A stretch of DNA of 64,000 nucleotides, from NCBI RefSeq assembly GCF_035593985.1, contig NZ_CP141587.1:806001-870000 (forward strand), given 5' to 3'. Shown here piece by piece: positions 59,690 through 64,000 of the stretch (positions are counted from its first letter, which is position 1; the number at the start of each line of letters is the position of its first letter). The position numbers and the translations under genes were made by a program. The notes beneath the pieces are model-generated. The model was not told the DNA's origin and ran no database searches. It was given only the letters and a program-made list of their open reading frames with translations. This DNA is from Sphingomonas sp. LY29 (GTDB lineage: Bacteria; Pseudomonadota; Alphaproteobacteria; Sphingomonadales; Sphingomonadaceae).

Positions 59690-60191
59690 TCTTGCCGCCG
59701 CCGCGCTCCTCGCGCTTGCGCTCGCCGCCTGTCAGCAGGCCGATGACAATAATATCGCGATCGATTCCGCGAACGACGTCGAGAATGGGACGGAGGCTTT
59801 GCCGCCCAGCGATATGAGCGGTGCGCCGATCGAGGCCGACAATGGTGCCGACATTCCGGGCACCGTCACTGACAATGCCGCCGAACCCGCGACCGGGGCT
59901 GCCATTCCAGCGCAGTATCGCGGACGGTGGGGGATGGTGCCGCTCGATTGTACCGGCGATCCCTCTGCGGCGAAGGGCCTGATCGCAATCGACGGCTCAT
60001 CGATAAAATTCTACGAATCGCGCGCCACCCTGAAAGAGCAGCGTCCCGCGATTGCCACCAGCTTCTCGGGCCTGTTCGGCTTCACCGGGGAAGGCATGAC
60101 CTGGGAGAAGACCGTCACGCTGACACGAACCGGCGACAAGCTGAAGCGCGCCGATGACGAAGGCAGCTACGATTACACCCGCTGCGCCTGA
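59676..60191 (+). CDS. Hypothetical lipoprotein
   Basis: 171 aa from the ATG at 59676, overlapping the end of the RidA gene. Lipoprotein signal (AAAALLALALAACQQ, lipobox LAAC). Acidic linker, then a small beta-barrel-like domain (PAQYRGRWGMVPLDCTGDPS, GLIAIDGSSIKFYESRATLK). Two Cys. Function unknown; the placement inside the valine cluster may be accidental. Confidence 0.75.
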   Translation: MRQSNLAAAALLALALAACQQADDNNIAIDSANDVENGTEALPPSDMSGAPIEADNGADIPGTVTDNAAEPATGAAIPAQYRGRWGMVPLDCTGDPSAAKGLIAIDGSSIKFYESRATLKEQRPAIATSFSGLFGFTGEGMTWEKTVTLTRTGDKLKRADDEGSYDYTRCA

Positions 60192-60202
60192 AGGATCGAA
60201 CG

Positions 60203-60808
60203 ATGAAGCTTTATTATTCCCCCGGCGCCTGCAGCCAAGCCGCGCACATCGTCCTTCACGAAGCGGAGATCCCCCACACGTCCGAGAAGACGGACATTCG
60301 CGCGAAGCAGACGGCGGATGGGAGCGATTACTTTATCATCAATCCCAAGGGCGCTGTCCCGGCGCTCGACATCGGCGGCGGCGAAGTGCTGACCGAAAAT
60401 GGTGCGGTTCTGCAGTATCTGGGCGACTTGGCGCCCGAGAGCGGGCTGCTGCCGGCCGACGGCGTCGAGCGATATCGCGTGATCGAATGGCTATCCTATC
60501 TGGGCAGCGACGTTCACAAGAGCTTTGGGCCCCTGTGGAACCCGACCTCAAGCGACGATGCCAGACAGGCGGCGCGCGACTTGGTCGGCAAGAAATTCGA
60601 CTTCATCGAGCGCAGCCTGATGGGCCGCGACTATCTGATGGGCGACCGCTTGAGCGTAGCCGATCCTTACCTGTTCGCAATGCTCGGCTGGACCGGGATG
60701 CACGGCATCGATTTGTCGCGCTGGCCCAATCTTTCCGCTTTGCGCGAACGCATCGCGCAGCGCGAAAGCGTCCAGACCGTGCTTCGCGCGGAAGGGCTGG
60801 CGGGGTAG
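60203..60808 (+). CDS. Glutathione S-transferase
   Basis: 201 aa. GST N-terminal thioredoxin fold MKLYYSPGACSQAAHIVLHE (catalytic Tyr or Ser/Cys region), PKGAVPALDIGGGEVLTENG (Pro and GSH-binding), then a helical C-terminal domain with the N-cap motif LMGDRLSVADPYLF. Close to bacterial beta-class enzymes (Cys10 in GACSQA). Conjugates or removes glutathione from small molecules. Ribosome site weak. Confidence 0.9.
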   Translation: MKLYYSPGACSQAAHIVLHEAEIPHTSEKTDIRAKQTADGSDYFIINPKGAVPALDIGGGEVLTENGAVLQYLGDLAPESGLLPADGVERYRVIEWLSYLGSDVHKSFGPLWNPTSSDDARQAARDLVGKKFDFIERSLMGRDYLMGDRLSVADPYLFAMLGWTGMHGIDLSRWPNLSALRERIAQRESVQTVLRAEGLAG

Positions 60809-60835
60809 CCGAGCCCGGTGCTAGGGGCCGTGTCC

Positions 60836-61978
60836 ATGACCCAATTCGACCTGACCGACGACCAGCGCCAGATCCAGGAGATGGCGCAGAAGTTCACCGC
60901 CGACGCGATCACTCCTTTCGCCGCGGAGTGGGACGAAAAGCACATCTTCCCGCGCGACACGATCCGCTCCGCTGCCGAACTCGGCTTCGGCGCAATTTAC
61001 GTCAGTGAGGAAAGCGGCGGGATCGGCCTTGGCCGGCTCGAATCCGCGCTGATCATGGAAGCGATGGCCTATGGCTGCCCGTCGACCAGCGCGTTCATTT
61101 CGATCCACAACATGGCCGCGTGGATGATCGACCGGTTCGGTTCGGCCGAGGTGAAGTCAAAGTATCTGCCGTCGATGATCAGCATGGAGCGGATGGGCAG
61201 CTATTGCCTGACTGAGCCATCCTCGGGCTCCGACGCTGCCGCGCTCAAGACCCGTGCGGTCAAGGATGGCGACGATTATATCGTCAGCGGCTCCAAGGCG
61301 TTCATTTCGGGCGGCGGCGAGAATGAAGTCTATGTCACCATGGTCCGTACTGGCGAGGACGGGCCCAAGGGCATCAGTTGCCTGGTGATCGACAAGGACA
61401 TGAAGGGCGTCAGCTTCGGCGCGCAGGAAAAGAAGCTTGGCTGGCACAGTCAGCCGACCGCGCAGGTCAATTTCGACGAGGTGCGGGTCCCCGCCGCCAA
61501 CCGCGTCGGCGGCGAAGGCGAAGGCTTCCGCATCGCGATGATGGGCCTCGACGGCGGACGGCTCAACATTGGCGCCTGCTCGCTCGGCGGTGCCCAGCGC
61601 TGCCTCGACGAGGCGGTGGCCTACACCAAGGATCGCCACCAGTTCGGCAAGGCGATCGCCGATTTCCAGAACACACAGTTCACGCTCGCCGACATGGAAA
61701 CCGACCTGCAGGCGGCGCGGATGCTGCTCTACGTCGCGGCGGCAAAGGTCACCGCAAACGCCCCCGACAAGACCAAGTTTGCGGCGATGGCCAAGCGTCT
61801 TGCCACCGACAGCGGTAGTTCGATCGTCGATCGCGCGCTGCAGCTTCACGGCGGCTACGGTTACCTTCAGGATTATCCGATCGAGCGCTTCTGGCGTGAC
61901 CTTCGTGTCCACTCGATCCTGGAAGGCACCAACCAGGTCATGCGAATGATCGTCGGGCGGGAGCTGACGCGCCAGTGA
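60836..61978 (+). CDS. Acyl-CoA dehydrogenase (isobutyryl-CoA dehydrogenase-like)
   Basis: 380 aa from the ATG at 60836. FAD-dependent dehydrogenase of short branched-chain acyl-CoA: YCLTEPSSGSDAAALKTRAV, FISGGGENEVYVTMVRTGED, FNIGACSLGGAQRCLDEAV-like core, YTKDRHQFGKAIADFQNTQF and the catalytic Glu in the closing LEGTNQVMRMIVGREL. In this neighbourhood it is probably isobutyryl-CoA dehydrogenase of valine breakdown. The next gene overlaps by 4 bases (GTGA). Confidence 0.9.
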   Translation: MTQFDLTDDQRQIQEMAQKFTADAITPFAAEWDEKHIFPRDTIRSAAELGFGAIYVSEESGGIGLGRLESALIMEAMAYGCPSTSAFISIHNMAAWMIDRFGSAEVKSKYLPSMISMERMGSYCLTEPSSGSDAAALKTRAVKDGDDYIVSGSKAFISGGGENEVYVTMVRTGEDGPKGISCLVIDKDMKGVSFGAQEKKLGWHSQPTAQVNFDEVRVPAANRVGGEGEGFRIAMMGLDGGRLNIGACSLGGAQRCLDEAVAYTKDRHQFGKAIADFQNTQFTLADMETDLQAARMLLYVAAAKVTANAPDKTKFAAMAKRLATDSGSSIVDRALQLHGGYGYLQDYPIERFWRDLRVHSILEGTNQVMRMIVGRELTRQ

Positions 61979-63660
61979 CCAATGCCTTCGCGAAGATGCA
62001 GCAGCGCTTGACCAAGGCCGCGCAGGCGATTGCGTCGGGCAAGGCGTCGCTGCCGTTCGATCCCTTTGCGATCGCCCAGGCGACCAGCGACGTTGCGATG
62101 AGCATGGCGATGCGCCCGCAGGACCTGATGCAGGTTCAGGTCGAAGCGGCGCGTCAGTGGAGCGGGTTCTGGCTCGATGCCATGTCCGGAAAGGCGGGCG
62201 ACAAGCCGCGCGACCGCCGCTTCCATTCGCCCGAGTGGCAGGACGACGTCTATTATCGCTCGCTCCGCGACGCTTATCTGCTCGCGTCGAAGCAACTTCG
62301 CGACGCAGTCGGCGCGGCGGGCAGCACCGGCTCCAACCAAGCGATGGCGCGCTTCCTGCTTGACCAATATCTAAACGCGGTCAGCCCGGCGAACTACGCC
62401 TTTACCAATCCCGACGTGGTCAAGCGCATCCAGGAAACCGGCGGCGCCAACCTCGTTCACGGCTTTGCGCACCTGCTCGAGGACGTGTCGAGCGGCAAGG
62501 GCATCGTCCAGCGTCGATCCGACCCGAATGCATTCGAGAAGGGTAAGACCATCGCCGCCACTCCGGGCGAGGTCGTGTTTGAAAACGAGCTGTTCCAGCT
62601 GCTCCAGTACACGCCCACGACCGAGAAGGTCGCCGCCGAACCGCTGCTCTACGTGCCGCCCCTGGTCAACCGCTACTACATGATCGACCTCGTGCCGCGT
62701 CAGTCGATGGTTAAGTGGCTGGTCGATGAAGGCCGCACCGTCTTCGTCGTCAGCTGGGTCAATCCCGGACCCGAGCTCAAGGACAAGGGCGTCGAAGACT
62801 ATGTCGTCGACGGAGTCGTCAAGGCGATCGAGCAGGTCGGCAAGCGCGCCAGTACCGCGCCCGACTTGTTCAGCTTCTGCCTGGGCGGGACGTTGGTCGC
62901 GATTGCACTGGCTTACCTTGCCGCCGACAAGCGCGACGACCAGGTGAACTCGGCAACGCTGATCGGCAGCCTCGTCGATTTCGCCGACATGCGCGACTGG
63001 TCGGCCTTCGTGCACGAAGGTCATCTAGCCGCGCTCGAGGATCATCTTGAGGGGCAGGGCTTTATCGACAGCCTGGAACTCCAGCGTCTGTTCGCGGCGA
63101 TGCGCGCCAATGACTTGATCTGGTCGAGCGTCATCAATCATTACTTGCTCGACAAGCCCGCCCCCGCCTCCGACCTGCTCTACTGGTTCGAGGATGGGGC
63201 GCGAATTCCGGCGGCCTTCCTCAAGAGCTACAATCGCGACCTGTTGCTCGACAACCGGTTGCGCGAGCCCGCCGGTTTCGAAGTTCGCGGCAAGGCGATC
63301 GACCTCGCCGCGATCAAGACCCCGATGCTCGTCATTGCGCTGAAGGATGATCACGTATCGGCGTGGGAAGCGGTCTATCGCGGCGCGCGGCACCTCAACG
63401 CCGACTTCATGCTCGGCGGGTCGGGCCACAACGCCGGCGTCATCAACCCGCCTGCCGCCAACAAGCACGGCTTCTGGACCGACGACGACTATCCGCCGAC
63501 GGCCGAGGAATGGCTGGAGGGTGCGCTGCGCCACGAAGGCAGCTGGTGGCCTTGGTGGACCGAATGGCTCAACGCACGCGGATCGAAGTCCGCCGTGCCT
63601 GCCCGCACTATCTCCGACGGGATTGAACCGGCCCCCGGCCGCTACGCCAAGGCAGACTGA
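61975..63660 (+). CDS. phaC: Class I polyhydroxyalkanoate synthase
   Basis: 561 aa from a GTG overlapping the acyl-CoA dehydrogenase stop. PHA synthase I: lipase-like box FSFCLGGTLVAIALA with nucleophile Cys, then D and H residues (LVIALKDDHVSAWEAVY, GGSGHNAGVINPP). N-terminal domain and PDVVKRIQETGGANLVHGFA typical. Polymerises hydroxyacyl-CoA into storage granules. Normal length. No phaA, phaB or phasin beside it; instead it sits between two branched-acyl-CoA genes. Confidence 0.93.
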   Translation: MTNAFAKMQQRLTKAAQAIASGKASLPFDPFAIAQATSDVAMSMAMRPQDLMQVQVEAARQWSGFWLDAMSGKAGDKPRDRRFHSPEWQDDVYYRSLRDAYLLASKQLRDAVGAAGSTGSNQAMARFLLDQYLNAVSPANYAFTNPDVVKRIQETGGANLVHGFAHLLEDVSSGKGIVQRRSDPNAFEKGKTIAATPGEVVFENELFQLLQYTPTTEKVAAEPLLYVPPLVNRYYMIDLVPRQSMVKWLVDEGRTVFVVSWVNPGPELKDKGVEDYVVDGVVKAIEQVGKRASTAPDLFSFCLGGTLVAIALAYLAADKRDDQVNSATLIGSLVDFADMRDWSAFVHEGHLAALEDHLEGQGFIDSLELQRLFAAMRANDLIWSSVINHYLLDKPAPASDLLYWFEDGARIPAAFLKSYNRDLLLDNRLREPAGFEVRGKAIDLAAIKTPMLVIALKDDHVSAWEAVYRGARHLNADFMLGGSGHNAGVINPPAANKHGFWTDDDYPPTAEEWLEGALRHEGSWWPWWTEWLNARGSKSAVPARTISDGIEPAPGRYAKAD

Positions 63661-63673
63661 CAAAGTGAATGTG

Positions 63674-64000
63674 ATGACCGATATTTCGACCGACGTTATT
63701 GCGGCCAAGGAAGGCTTTGCCGGACGCCTCCGCCTCAATCGGCCGCGCGCGCTGCACAGCCTGAACCGCTCGATGGTGCGCGACATGGCGGCCGCTCTCA
63801 ACGAATGGCGCGACGATCCCGATGTGCGGATCATCCTGATCGACCATGCCGATGGCCGCGGCTTTTGCGCCGGCGGCGACGTGGTCGATATCTCGCAGAA
63901 CGTCGAAGGGCATGAGGCTGCGGCGCGCGCCTTCTTCTTCGACGAATATCGGCTCAACCACCTCGAATACACCTATCCCAAGTCGGGGGTCGCTTTCATG
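63674..64000 (+). CDS. Enoyl-CoA hydratase / 3-hydroxyisobutyryl-CoA hydrolase family protein (partial)
   Basis: Partial, running off the window (109 aa seen). ATG 63674 is chosen; GTGs at 63665 and 63671 are alternatives. Crotonase fold: GRLRLNRPRALHSLNRSMVR, IDHADGRGFCAGGDVVDIS (oxyanion) and FFFDEYRLNHLEYTYPKSGV. The last stretch, with EY-LN-LI/E-Y-PK, is typical of 3-hydroxyisobutyryl-CoA hydrolase, which would complete valine breakdown between the acyl-CoA dehydrogenase and mmsA. Confidence 0.85.
   Translation, partial: MTDISTDVIAAKEGFAGRLRLNRPRALHSLNRSMVRDMAAALNEWRDDPDVRIILIDHADGRGFCAGGDVVDISQNVEGHEAAARAFFFDEYRLNHLEYTYPKSGVAFM

Noticed and set aside
1..64000. CRISPR arrays, rRNA genes, complete insertion sequences
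   Set aside because: I looked for regular spacer repeats, rRNA-like stretches and transposase motifs and saw none.

Overview
The window looks like a chromosome segment of a sphingomonad-type alphaproteobacterium. This rests on gene families, not on a database search: the pcm - tolC family - PopZ-like - valS neighbourhood, a HWE-type sensor kinase with single-domain receivers, GGAAC-N16/17-(C)GTT sites of the EcfG general-stress type, and a class I PHA synthase.

The window has two halves that meet at a tRNA-Arg (31347-31420). The left half (1-31.3 kb) is accessory, visibly less GC-rich, and full of small genes, paralogs and broken genes. It opens with overlapping phage/ICE-like genes (1-1.6 kb) that run into a decayed receiver domain. 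A DNA-repair block follows (2.1-5.7 kb: SRAP protein, DUF72, HhH glycosylase-like protein, ATP-dependent ligase, AlkB-like fragment). Next come an envelope-stress operon (5.8-7.65 kb), a response regulator, a YihY/BrkB membrane protein, a UVR-motif protein, and a coupled 2H-phosphoesterase-like/HAD pair that could be an RNA-end repair module (11.2-12.1 kb). From 12 to 31 kb several small-protein families recur in two to four copies: exported six-cysteine proteins, a 55-60 aa D-E-D-G-C protein, a 57 aa helical protein paired with a small HTH protein, DUF6894 proteins, and a pair of hypothetical genes inside a 472-bp identical repeat. Near-identical blocks with sharp edges indicate recent recombination or gene conversion, and several copies are frameshifted. 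Eight candidate EcfG promoters lie just upstream of, and point at, genes in this half (SRAP, envelope operon, BrkB, 2H/HAD pair, hemerythrin, a GSP17M-like protein and others), so much of it may be a general-stress cargo region.

The right half (31.4-64 kb) is ordinary core genome with intact genes: hemB, a lipid kinase, valS, an S9 peptidase, PopZ-like, TolC-family, PCMT-like, tRNA-Cys, a PCu(A)C/SCO copper pair, an alpha/beta hydrolase, SelO, an AstD-like dehydrogenase, dnaB, dcd overlapping a kynureninase, an FMN reductase, a membrane glycosyltransferase, RNase R, S8 and M28 peptidases. The window ends in a plus-strand cluster reading as valine/branched-acyl catabolism (mmsA, RidA, GST, acyl-CoA dehydrogenase, partial enoyl-CoA hydratase/HIBYL-CoA hydrolase) with a PHA synthase inside it.
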